Origin: a virus
Virus record (IMG/VR): IMGVR_UViG_3300022223_000009
Span: 1-43,626 of that record
DNA length: 43,626 nt
Strand: one strand, 5' to 3'
This document shows, in pieces, positions 12,688 through 21,538 of this stretch. Made by a program: the position numbers and the translations under genes. Under the pieces are notes generated by a model, which was given only the letters and a program-made list of their open reading frames with translations, was not told the origin of the DNA and did not search any database. Within the stretch, counting starts at the first letter, position 1; the number at the start of each line of letters is the position of its first letter.

Positions 12688-13401
12688 ATGAACAATAAGG
12701 TTGGCAAAAAGACACGGAAGAAGGCATCTGTGGCCCATCGGCCTGTGCACAGTACTGGGGGTTCGATGGCCATGCGGGGGCCTGAGCGCGCGTCGGCCAA
12801 GGGGCCCAGATCGAAATCTGACGACAGGCCGGCCCCGAAGGGGCGCTCGATGCGCTCCGTCGGGTCGGTCGCGTTCCGCAAGCTCCCGGGCAGCTCCGCA
12901 GACCTCGCCCAGAAATTCAAGGTCAGCGTCGCCACCGTGGACGCCTGGAAATCTGGCCGCCGCAAACCTCAGCCGGCGCACCGTCGCGCCATCGCTCGGG
13001 CGGGTGGCCCGCCCGCCAAGGCCTGGGACCAGGAGCCGGAGAAGCCGGCGCCAAAGCAGCGCTCCACCCCTCCCGCAAAGGCGCTCCCAACGAAGGCCAC
13101 CCCAGAGGCCGCCCGGGCTCTCGCCGACCAGTTGCTCGCCGATGCGCGGACGCTGCAGGCCGAGATCATGGCGGTGGAGGACGGAGACCTCGCCCGCAAG
13201 GCTCGGCTGCTGCGGGATCTGGCCCGGGTCACCACCGAGCTTGGGAAGCTCACCGGCGCCGCCCAGCCGAACGAGCGGGCGATCCGCGCGAGCCCGCACT
13301 GGAGAGCGCTGGTGGACTTCCTCGTCGAGACGCTCGAGCCCTGGCCCGACGCCATGCGCGCCCTAGGCCAGGCCCTGCTCGCGCGTGAAGGCGAGAGCTG
13401 A
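12688..13401 (+). CDS. HTH protein, possible small terminase subunit or late regulator, 237 aa
   Basis: The ATG has GGAG nine bases upstream. The N-terminus is basic and disordered (KKTRKKAS...). Residues about 70-100 form an HTH, DLAQKFKVSVATVDAWKSGRR, sharing the KVSxAxVxxWxxGRR pattern of the regulator at 2564. A Pro/Lys linker and a helical C-terminal domain follow. Position two genes before the large terminase and the HTH plus helical oligomerisation layout fit a small terminase subunit. A DNA-binding late regulator is the alternative. Its stop overlaps the sigma-factor ATG. Confidence 0.5.
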   Translation: MNNKVGKKTRKKASVAHRPVHSTGGSMAMRGPERASAKGPRSKSDDRPAPKGRSMRSVGSVAFRKLPGSSADLAQKFKVSVATVDAWKSGRRKPQPAHRRAIARAGGPPAKAWDQEPEKPAPKQRSTPPAKALPTKATPEAARALADQLLADARTLQAEIMAVEDGDLARKARLLRDLARVTTELGKLTGAAQPNERAIRASPHWRALVDFLVETLEPWPDAMRALGQALLAREGES

Positions 13402-14201
13402 TGGCCGAGGACACGGAGACGCTTGCCCTGCTCGCGCGCGCGCAGGCCGGCGACCAGCGGGCGCGCAACGCCCTGATCGTTGAGCACCTCGGTCTCGTCC
13501 ACCAGATCGTTGCCCAGGTCGCCAGGCAGACAGGCCGCCAGGACCTGCGCGAGGAGATGGCCCAGGCGGCGGTCGCTGGCCACGCTGGCGACGGACGCGA
13601 GGGCCTCGTCCGCGCGATCGAGCTGTTCGACGCCGCGCGCGGCTGCCGGTTCGCCACCTACGCCCGGCCGTGGATCGCCAAGGCTTGCCAGCGGTGCGTC
13701 AACCACCACGCCGCTGGAGGCGTAGCCGGCCGAGGCACTATCGAACGCCGCTCGCGCATCCGCCGAGTCCACGCCACGCTGGCCGGCACAGCCAACGGCG
13801 CCCCAGTGCAGCCAGAGGAGGTCCACGCTGAGCTGGCCCGGACGCAGAGGGCGCCGCTGACGCTGGCCACGGTGCGCCGAGCCATCGAGGAGCCACTCCG
13901 CGTCGCAGCGCTTGACGAGCTCCCAGACGCTCAGAGCACCGACGACGAGGCCGCCATCGTCCGAAACCTCGAGCACGAGCGCATTGTGGCCCTGCTCGAC
14001 GACGAGTCCGTGGGTCTGACTCCTACCGAGCGCGCCGTCATCCGCTGGCGCTTCGGCCTGCACCACCCTGGCGCTCGCTGCTGTGAGCTCTCCGAGATCG
14101 CGGCAGAGCTGCGGATCTCGAGCTCCCGCGTGGGAGCGCTGACGAGCAACGCGCTGGCAAAGCTACGAGCGGCGCTCGAGGAGCCTCATGCCCTCACATA
14201 G
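13401..14201 (+). CDS. Phage-encoded RNA polymerase sigma-70-family factor, 266 aa
   Basis: Region 2 spans about residues 8-100, with LVHQIVAQVARQTGRQD and the core-binding/-10 part LFDAARGCRFATYARPWIAKACQR. A middle region 3-like segment follows. Region 4 lies at about 205-262, with LTPTERAVIRWRFGLHHPG and the HTH LSEIAAELRISSSRVGALTSNALAKLR. This is the full layout of a small group-3-type sigma that redirects host RNA polymerase. Sitting just before the terminase and in a TGATG overlap with the preceding gene, it probably drives late virion genes. Confidence 0.85.
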   Translation: MAEDTETLALLARAQAGDQRARNALIVEHLGLVHQIVAQVARQTGRQDLREEMAQAAVAGHAGDGREGLVRAIELFDAARGCRFATYARPWIAKACQRCVNHHAAGGVAGRGTIERRSRIRRVHATLAGTANGAPVQPEEVHAELARTQRAPLTLATVRRAIEEPLRVAALDELPDAQSTDDEAAIVRNLEHERIVALLDDESVGLTPTERAVIRWRFGLHHPGARCCELSEIAAELRISSSRVGALTSNALAKLRAALEEPHALT

Positions 14202-15771
14202 CGGCTCGATGGGGCTCGATGTGGCGCGCGCCCTGCTGGCTCGCTCTGAGCAGCTCGCGCCAGCCGAGACCGACCTCGATCGGATCATGAGGTACCGCGA
14301 CGACCCGGTGGCCTTCGCGGTCAACGTGCTGGGGATCACGCCCTGGTCGAGGCAGGCTGAGATCGTGGCGGCCCCGCTCGAGCACGAGCGCGTCGCCGTC
14401 GTCTCCGGGCACAAGACGGGCAAGAGCACCGCGCTGGCGGTCATCGCGCTGTGGTTCTACAGCACGAGGCCAGGTGCCCGCGTGGTCATTATGGCGACGA
14501 CGGATCGCCAAGTGAACGGGATCATCTGGCGAGAGATCAAGCGTCTGGTGCGCGGCGCGCGCGTGCCGATACCGGGGGCCGCGGCGATCAAGGTACGCGC
14601 GAGCTCGGGCCTGACCGACCCCGCGGACTTCTCGGAGATCCGAGGCTACACCGCTCGCGAGGCCGAGGCCGTCGCCGGGGTGAGTGGCGCGAACATCCTC
14701 TACCTGGTGGACGAGGCGTCGGGAGTAGCGCAGGCCATCTTCGAGGCCATCGAGGGCAACCGCGCCGGCGGTAGCGCTTTCGTCTTCCTGATCTCGAACC
14801 CGACGCGCGCCGAGGGGGAGTTCTACGACGCCTTCCACGGGAAAAGTTCCGAGGCGCTGGGGAGCGCCGGCTATCACACGATCCGGATCGACTCGCGCGA
14901 GAGCCCCAACGTCACCGGAGAATGGCGCGAAATCTCCGACGCGCCGGTGCCTGGGCTGGCGACCCCTGGCTGGGTCGAGGAGAAGCGGCGCGAGTGGGGC
15001 GAGGAGTCGGCCATGTTCCAGGTCCGCATCGTCGGATCCTTCGTGGTGGCCGAGGAGAGCAAGGTCTTTCAACTCGACCTGCTCACGGCAGCTCAGACGC
15101 GCTGGGGGGAAACGACGGCAGAGGGGCGCCTCTACATCGGCGTGGACCCTGCTGGGGACGGTGACGGTGGCGACGAGTCGGCTTTCGTGGCCCGTCGCGG
15201 GCGGAAGGTCACCGCGATCCGCGCACGCTCTGGGCTCGCCCCCATGGGCCACGTGACCGAGGTGGAGGACATCATCGCAGCCGAGGGGCGTGGGACTCCA
15301 CTGGTGCCGATCGTGTCGGTTGAGTCCGAGGGTGAGGCAGGGTGGAAGGTCTACGTCGCCCTGCGGGAGCACGCCGACCGGACGCGCGCCTTCGAGGTGT
15401 CGCGCGTCCGGACGAGCCAGCGCGCCATGCGTCGGCCGCTGGAGTTTGATCGCGTGCGTGAAGAGCTCTGGGCCAACGCTCGCGAGTGGATGCGCGACGG
15501 GGGCGCCATCCCGGAACACGCCAAGCTGGAGCGCGACCTGCACGCCCCAGAGTTCGCCAGCAACATGCAGGGCCGGCTGAAGCTGACCGCCAAGCGTGAT
15601 CTGAAGAAGATGCTCGGGAGGTCGCCGGACGTGGGCGACGCCTTCTGTCTTTCGGTCTGGGAACCCATGAGCGCCAGGGTCCAGGAGGCGCCGCCCCCTG
15701 CCCACCCGGAGCACGACGACTGGGCAGCGCCGACCCTCGACCCCTACGACGGCGCTGGGGCCTGGCGGTAG
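14188..15771 (+). CDS. terL: Terminase large subunit (packaging ATPase-nuclease), 527 aa
   Basis: Walker A VVSGHKTGKSTALAV (about residues 71-85), coupling segment MATTDRQVN, Walker B ILYLVDEASG (about 170-179) and motif III FLISNPTRAEG form the packaging ATPase. The RNase H-like nuclease follows with GVDPAGDGDGGDESAF (about 318) and a late Asp in SPDVGDAFCLSVWEP. Length and arrangement match the Mu gp28-type large terminases. The first ATG overlaps the sigma gene by 14 bp; a second ATG at 14209 is possible. Confidence 0.93.
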   Translation: MPSHSGSMGLDVARALLARSEQLAPAETDLDRIMRYRDDPVAFAVNVLGITPWSRQAEIVAAPLEHERVAVVSGHKTGKSTALAVIALWFYSTRPGARVVIMATTDRQVNGIIWREIKRLVRGARVPIPGAAAIKVRASSGLTDPADFSEIRGYTAREAEAVAGVSGANILYLVDEASGVAQAIFEAIEGNRAGGSAFVFLISNPTRAEGEFYDAFHGKSSEALGSAGYHTIRIDSRESPNVTGEWREISDAPVPGLATPGWVEEKRREWGEESAMFQVRIVGSFVVAEESKVFQLDLLTAAQTRWGETTAEGRLYIGVDPAGDGDGGDESAFVARRGRKVTAIRARSGLAPMGHVTEVEDIIAAEGRGTPLVPIVSVESEGEAGWKVYVALREHADRTRAFEVSRVRTSQRAMRRPLEFDRVREELWANAREWMRDGGAIPEHAKLERDLHAPEFASNMQGRLKLTAKRDLKKMLGRSPDVGDAFCLSVWEPMSARVQEAPPPAHPEHDDWAAPTLDPYDGAGAWR

Positions 15772-15801
15772 AGACCGGGCGTCCCGCGGAATAGGCCCAC
15801 T

Positions 15802-17172
15802 ATGCCCCCCAGCCCCCTCACCCGCGTCGCAGACGCAGCGCGTGCTCTGCTCGGGATCTCTGCCTACACGCAGCAGGGACCACAGTACGCGACGGTGGAC
15901 GAGGACTCTGCAGCACGCATCCGCAAGGCCTTGGGCGGACAGCTGCAGCCGCTGCCGCAGACCCCGACGCGGCTCTACCTGTCGGACATCGAGACCGCGA
16001 CCCGGATGGCCGACGGCGGAGACCTCTCGAAGATCGGGCAGCTCTGGCGCGCCATGCGGCGAGACGGGATGCTCGGCGGGCTCCTGAAGACCCGCACCGC
16101 CGGACTCGTGGCGCTGCCCATGCGCTGGCGGGGGAGCCAGGAGATCATCGAGGCGCTGACCACGGACAACGCAACGCGCACGGTCTTTTCCGAGATGTTC
16201 CCAGCGACCGAGCTCGCCCTGCTCGCGGCCGACGGCATCGGCTGCGGCGTGGGGATCGCCGAGCTCGTCCCCGTGGTGGGCCGCGACTATCCAGTCATGG
16301 TGCGCCTCGACCCCGAGTTCCTTCTGTACCGCTGGAACGAGGGACGGTGGTACTACCGCTCGGTGGCCGGCCTCCTGCCGGTGACCCCAGGCGACGGGCG
16401 TTGGATTCTGCACACTCCGGGGGGACGCCAGAACCCCTGGCAGTTCGGTGCTTGGCCGGCCCTGGCCAGGGCGGCGATCACGAAGGAGCACGCCATGCTA
16501 GCGCGCGGCAACTTCGCAGCGAAGCTGGCCAACCCCGCCCGAGTCGCCTACGCGCCGGCGGCCGCCACCGAGGCCCAGCGCCTCGGCTTCCTCGCGCGGT
16601 TGATAGCGTGGGGCGTGAACTCCGTCTTCGAGCTGCCGCCCGGGTGGGAGGCGAAGCTGCTGGAAAGCAACGGGCGCGGTTGGGAGGTCTTCGGCACGGA
16701 GATCGAGACGGCCAACTTGGAGATCATGATCGCGCTTGCCGGCCAGGTGGTTACCGTCACCGGCGGGACCGGCTTCGCGAACGCTGACATCCACCAGACG
16801 ATCCGCGCCGACCTCATCAAGGAGACGGCCGAGGCCCTCGCCCATACCATCAACACGCAGGGTCTGCCCCAGTACGTGGTCACCCACCACGGCGTGGAGG
16901 CGCTCGAGGAGAGCGTCCGGGTGGAGTGGGACATCAAGCCGCCGATCGACCAGATGCAGGCCGCAGAAGCGATGACGAAGACGGCCGAGGCGATCACCGC
17001 CATGGTCGCAGCTCTCGCGGCGGCAGGCATCGTGCTCGATGTGCGCGAGATCATCAACCGCTTCGGTGTGCCAGTGGTCGAGGGAGCCAAGCCGCCGGAA
17101 CCGACCACCACCGAGGACGCCGACGAGGAGACAGAGGACGATGCCGACTCCACCGAAGAGCCTGATAGCTGA
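15802..17172 (+). CDS. Portal protein, Mu gp29-like (DUF935), 456 aa
   Basis: Forms the dodecameric portal at the head vertex. The order LYLSDIETATRMADGGDLSKI, LWRAMRRDGMLGGLL, then RTAGLVALPMRW and a middle part with LDPEFLLYRW and GGRQNPWQFG is that of DUF935 portals. The C-terminus is acidic (TTTEDADEETEDDADSTEE). No good Shine-Dalgarno precedes the ATG. The end overlaps the protease start by 32 bp, as in packed head operons. Confidence 0.88.
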   Translation: MPPSPLTRVADAARALLGISAYTQQGPQYATVDEDSAARIRKALGGQLQPLPQTPTRLYLSDIETATRMADGGDLSKIGQLWRAMRRDGMLGGLLKTRTAGLVALPMRWRGSQEIIEALTTDNATRTVFSEMFPATELALLAADGIGCGVGIAELVPVVGRDYPVMVRLDPEFLLYRWNEGRWYYRSVAGLLPVTPGDGRWILHTPGGRQNPWQFGAWPALARAAITKEHAMLARGNFAAKLANPARVAYAPAAATEAQRLGFLARLIAWGVNSVFELPPGWEAKLLESNGRGWEVFGTEIETANLEIMIALAGQVVTVTGGTGFANADIHQTIRADLIKETAEALAHTINTQGLPQYVVTHHGVEALEESVRVEWDIKPPIDQMQAAEAMTKTAEAITAMVAALAAAGIVLDVREIINRFGVPVVEGAKPPEPTTTEDADEETEDDADSTEEPDS

Positions 17173-18604
17173 CCGCCCCGTCTTCGCCCGCGGAGGACTG
17201 CTCGCCCTCGAGCAGTCTGCCCTCGGGATGCTCTGGCCCACTCCTGGGTCACCGAGCGACCCCTATCTCGTGGCCGCTGGCGCCGCCGCCGTGGTGGATA
17301 TCCGTGGCCCCCTGGCCCACGCCGAGGGAACTAGCGAGGGCGAGAGCTACGCGAGCATCAAGGCGCGCGTAGCCTCCGCTCTGGAGACCTCCGCACCCAC
17401 CATCGTGCTGCGCGTCAGCTCGCCGGGCGGCGACGTGTACGGCGCCTTCGACGCTGCGCGGGCGATCCGCGCAATGGCGGCCGCTGCTGGCAAGAGACTG
17501 ATCGCCTACTCCGACGGCCAGGTCGCCAGCGCTGCCTATGCCCTCGCGTCGGCGGCGAGTGAGATCGTGGTGAGCGACACGGCCACAGTGGGGTCGATCG
17601 GTGTGATGCTGGTTTCCGTGGACGCAAGCAAGGCCGAGGAGGCGATCGGGCTGCGTTTCTCTGTCATCGCCTCGGGCGGACGCAAGGCGGACAGCAACCC
17701 ACACACGCCGATGACGCCGGACGCGCTCGCCTCCCTGCAAGCCCAAGTGGATGAGCAGGCCCGAGTGTTCTGCGAGCTTGTGGCAGAGCATCGGGGCCTC
17801 GACCCCGAGGCAGTGGCGGGGCTCGAGGCCGGCGTCTTCGTGGGCGCCCAGGCGGTCGCCGCTGGTCTCGCGGACCGGGTCGCGCCCTGGGAATCGTTCC
17901 TGGGCGGCGTTGAATTTCTGGCGGCGGGTGGAATTGGACCTTCAGAGACCACACGGTCACCCCACGACGGAGCCGAAATGGATCACGACGAAGAAGCCAA
18001 GGGCAAGGCCCAGGACGACGAGGAGAAGCCCGACGCTGTGCGCGCTGCACTGGCGAAGGCTGCGGAGTCCGACGACGAGGAGAAGGCGGCCCGCGCACGT
18101 CGCGCTTTGCAGGCCTACGACGCCAAGGCTGAGGACGACGAAGAGGGCGCGAAGGGCAAGGGGAAGGCCGAGGACGACGAGGAGGAAGCCAAGGCGACCG
18201 CCGCCGCGGCCTCGGCGACTGCCGCGAGCCTGGCGCAGACCGTCGAGTCTCAGGGTCGCGAGATCGCCTCGCTGAAGGCAAAGAACATCGCGGCCGAACG
18301 CGCCGCCATCTTCGGGGCGCGCCCGGATCTCTCGAAGGCCACGATCTCGGCTCTGAAGGATGCCCCGATCGCTATGGTCCGCAGTGTTGTGGATAGCATC
18401 GCGAAGGCACCCGGATCCGCGAGCGTGGACACTCAGGCTGGAGCCAACGCGACGCGCGGCGGTGCCCCGGGAGTTGCCGGAGTGTCCAGCAACCCGACCC
18501 TCGACGCCCAGATGGGCCTCGTTGAGACAAAGGCAACCGTCAAGCATGACGGCGTGATCACCCAGCTGGGGGTACGCATCCCGGCTGAAGGGAGCGACCG
18601 ATGA
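17141..18604 (+). CDS. Head maturation protease (S49/SppA-type) with C-terminal scaffold domain, 487 aa
   Basis: Residues about 50-250 are an S49 peptidase: AAVVDIRGPLAH, IVLRVSSPGGDVYGA, the active Ser in SDGQVASAAYALAS (about 132) and ATVGSIGVM. Residues about 280-370 are extremely acidic and Lys/Ala-rich, like scaffold proteins. The tail (ATVKHDGVITQLGVR) may bind capsid. Comparable to Mu I and lambda C. It cleaves and removes scaffold during capsid maturation. An internal in-frame start at 17978 may produce the scaffold alone. Confidence 0.87.
   Translation: MPTPPKSLIADRPVFARGGLLALEQSALGMLWPTPGSPSDPYLVAAGAAAVVDIRGPLAHAEGTSEGESYASIKARVASALETSAPTIVLRVSSPGGDVYGAFDAARAIRAMAAAAGKRLIAYSDGQVASAAYALASAASEIVVSDTATVGSIGVMLVSVDASKAEEAIGLRFSVIASGGRKADSNPHTPMTPDALASLQAQVDEQARVFCELVAEHRGLDPEAVAGLEAGVFVGAQAVAAGLADRVAPWESFLGGVEFLAAGGIGPSETTRSPHDGAEMDHDEEAKGKAQDDEEKPDAVRAALAKAAESDDEEKAARARRALQAYDAKAEDDEEGAKGKGKAEDDEEEAKATAAAASATAASLAQTVESQGREIASLKAKNIAAERAAIFGARPDLSKATISALKDAPIAMVRSVVDSIAKAPGSASVDTQAGANATRGGAPGVAGVSSNPTLDAQMGLVETKATVKHDGVITQLGVRIPAEGSDR
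17978..18604 (+). CDS. Nested scaffold protein from an internal start, 208 aa
   Basis: An in-frame ATG inside the protease gene is preceded by GGAG with a 5 bp gap and begins MDHDEEAKGKAQDDEE, exactly where the protease fold ends and the scaffold-like part starts. In Mu (I/Z) and lambda (C/Nu3) the scaffold is made from such a nested start. Known for those phages; inferred here. Confidence 0.55.
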   Translation: MDHDEEAKGKAQDDEEKPDAVRAALAKAAESDDEEKAARARRALQAYDAKAEDDEEGAKGKGKAEDDEEEAKATAAAASATAASLAQTVESQGREIASLKAKNIAAERAAIFGARPDLSKATISALKDAPIAMVRSVVDSIAKAPGSASVDTQAGANATRGGAPGVAGVSSNPTLDAQMGLVETKATVKHDGVITQLGVRIPAEGSDR

Positions 18605-19044
18605 CCGCCCTCGCAAGCAAGCGTGCGGTGAAGGTGAAGTCCTTCACCGTGATGGATCTCCCTCACGCCACCGAGCAGGTCTACCAGGGTGGCATCGCCT
18701 GCTGGGACACCACGGCCGCCCTCGTGGCGAAAGGGAAGGCGAGCGCGACGCTGCAGCCGATCGGCTACTACGTGGAGGACAAGAACGTCGGCGCGGGCGA
18801 AAGCGCGCTGGTGCGCCTCTTCCAAGAAGTATGGGCGGCCTGGTACGCCAACGACGGATCGATCGCAGCGGCCGACCTCGGGGGCCTCTGCTACCTCGTG
18901 GACGACCAGACCGTTTCCGACAATGACGCCGCCAATACGCTATCGGTCGCCGGCAGAATCTGGGCGGTGGATTCCGCCAAGGGCGTGCTGGTCGAGTTCC
19001 GCGACACGGGCGCCGCACGCGCTGAGACTGGCCTCGACGTCTGA
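18601..19044 (+). CDS. Head decoration-like protein, 147 aa
   Basis: ATGA overlap with the protease. A compact beta-rich protein between protease and capsid genes, the place of head decoration or fibre-like proteins: VKVKSFTVMDLPHATEQVYQ, GYYVEDKNVGAGES, GGLCYLVDDQTVS and GRIWAVDSAKGVLVEF. The turns resemble DUF2190-type decoration proteins, but the match is by style and position only. Confidence 0.6.
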   Translation: MTALASKRAVKVKSFTVMDLPHATEQVYQGGIACWDTTAALVAKGKASATLQPIGYYVEDKNVGAGESALVRLFQEVWAAWYANDGSIAAADLGGLCYLVDDQTVSDNDAANTLSVAGRIWAVDSAKGVLVEFRDTGAARAETGLDV

Positions 19045-19069
19045 GTCGCGGCCTAGGAGCTGATGGATC

Positions 19070-20113
19070 ATGGGACAGCTGACGCCTGAATTTCTGTTCG
19101 ATGTCGAGAGCCGCATGCGCGTGCTCTCCGAGCGCGAGTACGAGCGACTCACCGGCAATCTGATCTGGACCCGTATGGCCAAGGAGATGTCGAGCCAGAG
19201 TAAGCAGGAGCGCCTGCTCTGGCTGCTCGACACCGCCATGATCGAGTACGGATCCCGGCTCGGCGGAGAGGTGGAGTTCGATCAGATCCTGGCCAAGGAC
19301 ACGCAGTTCGTGGCCAAGGCCGCGACGGCTGGTCTGAAGCTGAACCGCTTCCAACTGGAAGACCACGACGGCGGCGGCGTGCAGCTCGCCGCGCACTGGG
19401 CGCGGCAGATGGGCAGCTATGCCGCCTACTGGCCCCAGAAGCAAGTCCTGAAGGCGATCCGTGACGGCGGCGCCGCCAGTTCGACCGCCTACGACGGGAA
19501 GGTCTTCTTCGCGACGGACCACCCCAACAACCCCTTCGACAGCGCTGCTGGCGACTACGCGAACGACCTCACCGGTGCAGCGTCTGGCAGCTATCCAGGT
19601 GCCGTCCCGATCGGTGGAGCGACGACTGTCGACGTGGCCCTGGACAACCTCGGGAAAGTCTTCGCCTACATCCAGGCGCTGAAGATGCCCAACGGGGAAG
19701 ACCCCCGGATGCTGCGACCCGCGTTCATCATGGCGCCGCCCGCGCTCACGCCTCGCGTGCAGCAGCTCACGGACGCGAAGTTCATCGCCCAGGCCGCGGC
19801 CTCGGGTGGAGGCTCGGCCGACGTGGCGGCGGTGATCCGCAAGTGGGGCCTGGGAGAGCCGCTCGAGGCGCCCGAGCTGGCCGCGAATTTCGGCGGAAGC
19901 GATTCGACGTACTACATCGGCGTCGAGCAGATGGGGGCCAGCGACCTCGGCGCCCTGACCTACGTCAACCGCGAGCCATTCAGCATCGTCTGGAATGGCG
20001 AGATGACGGACGCGCAGCTGGCGCGAGCCAATGAGCTGCAGTGGGTGACGCGCGGTCGTAACGTGGTCGGCTACGGCCACCCGTACCTGCTCTTCCGTTG
20101 CCAGGCGACCTGA
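19070..20113 (+). CDS. Major capsid protein, Mu gpT-like, 347 aa
   Basis: AGGAG lies 10 bp before the ATG. MGQLTPEFLFDVESRMR and then the conserved head-subunit blocks ELRYGSRLG-like (here IEYGSRLGGEVEF), LAAHWARQMGSYAAYWPQK and VFFATDHPNNP match Mu-type major head subunits, with ...RGRNVVGYGHPYLLFRC at the end. It builds the icosahedral shell with the HK97 fold known for this family. The gene directly follows decoration and protease genes. Confidence 0.88.
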   Translation: MGQLTPEFLFDVESRMRVLSEREYERLTGNLIWTRMAKEMSSQSKQERLLWLLDTAMIEYGSRLGGEVEFDQILAKDTQFVAKAATAGLKLNRFQLEDHDGGGVQLAAHWARQMGSYAAYWPQKQVLKAIRDGGAASSTAYDGKVFFATDHPNNPFDSAAGDYANDLTGAASGSYPGAVPIGGATTVDVALDNLGKVFAYIQALKMPNGEDPRMLRPAFIMAPPALTPRVQQLTDAKFIAQAAASGGGSADVAAVIRKWGLGEPLEAPELAANFGGSDSTYYIGVEQMGASDLGALTYVNREPFSIVWNGEMTDAQLARANELQWVTRGRNVVGYGHPYLLFRCQAT

Positions 20114-20123
20114 TGGTGGCCTC

Positions 20124-20588
20124 ATGGCCGCCTATCTCGACCTGACCACCTTCAAGGCGCGCACACTCGCCCCGGCTACCTACGCCGACGCGGTGGAGGC
20201 GGCCGAGCCCGGGTGGGTCGCAGGACAGCTCGAGTACTGGTCCCGGTGGCTCGATGCTCGCCTGGCGAAGCGCTACGTGGTGCCCTTCGACGCGACCAGC
20301 CCGCCTGTCGCCGTCGTCGGGTGGCTGGCTCGGCTTGTCACACACCAGCTCTACTTGAAGAGAGGCGTGGACCCGACGGACGCCCAAGTCGAGGCGATCC
20401 GCCAGGACATGCTCGAGGCTCGCGAGGAGATCAAGGAGGCCGCTGACGCGGAGGGCGGGCTCTTCGAGCTCCCGCTCAAGAGCACCACCACGGCCGAGGG
20501 AGTCACGCGCGGAACACCGCTCGGGTACTCAGAGGCCGACCCCTACACGTGGAGCGTGAAGCAGCGCGAAGCGGCGGCCGACGAGTGA
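20124..20588 (+). CDS. Head-tail connector, Mu gp36-like (DUF1320), 154 aa
   Basis: MAAYLDLTTFKARTLAP, then WVAGQLEYWSRWLDARLAKR and a long C-terminal helix (VEAIRQDMLEAREEIKEAAD) are typical of DUF1320 proteins that sit behind the capsid gene in Mu-like phages. Likely part of the head completion ring. Ends 2 bp before the next ATG. Confidence 0.75.
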   Translation: MAAYLDLTTFKARTLAPATYADAVEAAEPGWVAGQLEYWSRWLDARLAKRYVVPFDATSPPVAVVGWLARLVTHQLYLKRGVDPTDAQVEAIRQDMLEAREEIKEAADAEGGLFELPLKSTTTAEGVTRGTPLGYSEADPYTWSVKQREAAADE

Positions 20589-20590
20589 GC

Positions 20591-20986
20591 ATGGCCAAGG
20601 CGACAGACATCGACGGCATGATCGCCCACCTCCGTGGGCTACGGAAGCTCCCCGGCGAGGTAGCGACGGCCATCGCCCCGGCGCTCGACGCGGCGCTGAA
20701 GCAGCAGATCTCCGCCGGCCAAGGCCCGCACGGCAAGCCCTGGCCGAAGCGCCAGGACGGCGGCCACGCCCTGGCAAACGCCGGCAGCTATCTACAGGTG
20801 CGCCCGGTGGACATGGCCGCCCGCACGGTGGTGCTCGCCAGGCTCCCGAAGCCGATCGCGCTGCACGACCTCGGGATCGCGCGAGGTGGCGTCAAGCGCC
20901 AGGTGCTACCGGACGGCGAGCTACCCGGTCGCCTCGCTGCGACCGTGAAGGAGGCCGCTGAGCGGCACCTGCGGAGGCGCGGCTGA
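20591..20986 (+). CDS. Virion morphogenesis protein, Mu gpG/tail-completion-like, 131 aa
   Basis: Begins MAKATDIDGMIAHLRGLRKL and carries GPHGKPWPKRQDGGHALANAGSYL, the 'G.pW..r..g...L..tG.L' pattern of the phage virion morphogenesis family, then KRQVLPDGELPGRL. The ATG was preferred over a GTG two codons upstream. In Mu gpG lies before the protease; here it follows the gp36-like gene. It probably completes the tail or connector. Confidence 0.7.
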   Translation: MAKATDIDGMIAHLRGLRKLPGEVATAIAPALDAALKQQISAGQGPHGKPWPKRQDGGHALANAGSYLQVRPVDMAARTVVLARLPKPIALHDLGIARGGVKRQVLPDGELPGRLAATVKEAAERHLRRRG

Positions 20987-21528
20987 TGGCCGATACCCTC
21001 GCGCTCGAGCACCTGTACACCGAGGTCGTGGCCCGCTTCACGGCCGAAGGTACGACGGCCGTCCAGACCTTCGGGTGGCGTGAGCCCGCGCACCAGTTGC
21101 TTGCGCCTCAGCGGATCGTGTGGGTCCCCGGGAACCCGAGCGGATCCGTGGGGGCCATCAAGGGGGCCCGCTTCCCCGGGCAGAACCCTCGCCCGCTCCA
21201 CACGTTGGACGAGCTCTTTCACGTGCTCGTCTCAGCGCAGGACGCCACGCAGCCCGAGGACGAGCTCGCGCAGTACCGCGCTGCGCGCTTCCTCTTCGAT
21301 GACTGGCTCCGCGCTGTCTACCTGGCGGCGCACGGCGTCGTCCGTGTGGAGGCGCTCAACTGGGTGCTCGATAAAAATGAGCGGCGGCACGGCGCAACAA
21401 TCCTCGCCGTCTGCGGAATAGAAGCAATGATCCCCGATACGGTGGCCGGTTCGGCGCCGGTGGACACCAAGGCGGTGATCGACACCACCCTGCTCGATGT
21501 GACCGAGCAGGAGGAAATCACCCCCTGA
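20986..21528 (+). CDS. Tail terminator-like protein, Mu gp37-like position, 180 aa
   Basis: TGATG overlap with the previous gene. Residues about 1-70 contain LEHLYTEVVARFTAEGT and QRIVWVPGNPSG; the middle reads HTLDELFHVLVSAQDAT with ARFLFDDWLRAVYL, and the C-terminus is acidic. This alternation of helices and strands is like tail terminators and gateway proteins found directly before sheath genes. Family assignment rests mainly on order. Confidence 0.65.
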   Translation: MADTLALEHLYTEVVARFTAEGTTAVQTFGWREPAHQLLAPQRIVWVPGNPSGSVGAIKGARFPGQNPRPLHTLDELFHVLVSAQDATQPEDELAQYRAARFLFDDWLRAVYLAAHGVVRVEALNWVLDKNERRHGATILAVCGIEAMIPDTVAGSAPVDTKAVIDTTLLDVTEQEEITP

Positions 21529-21538
21529 GAGAGCCACC

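Noticed and set aside
14194-16491. 765-codon open frame on the minus strand across terminase and portal genes
   Set aside because: GC-rich DNA leaves long antisense frames. The plus-strand frames contain complete Walker, nuclease and portal motifs, while the antisense product is low-complexity His/Arg/Gly-rich.
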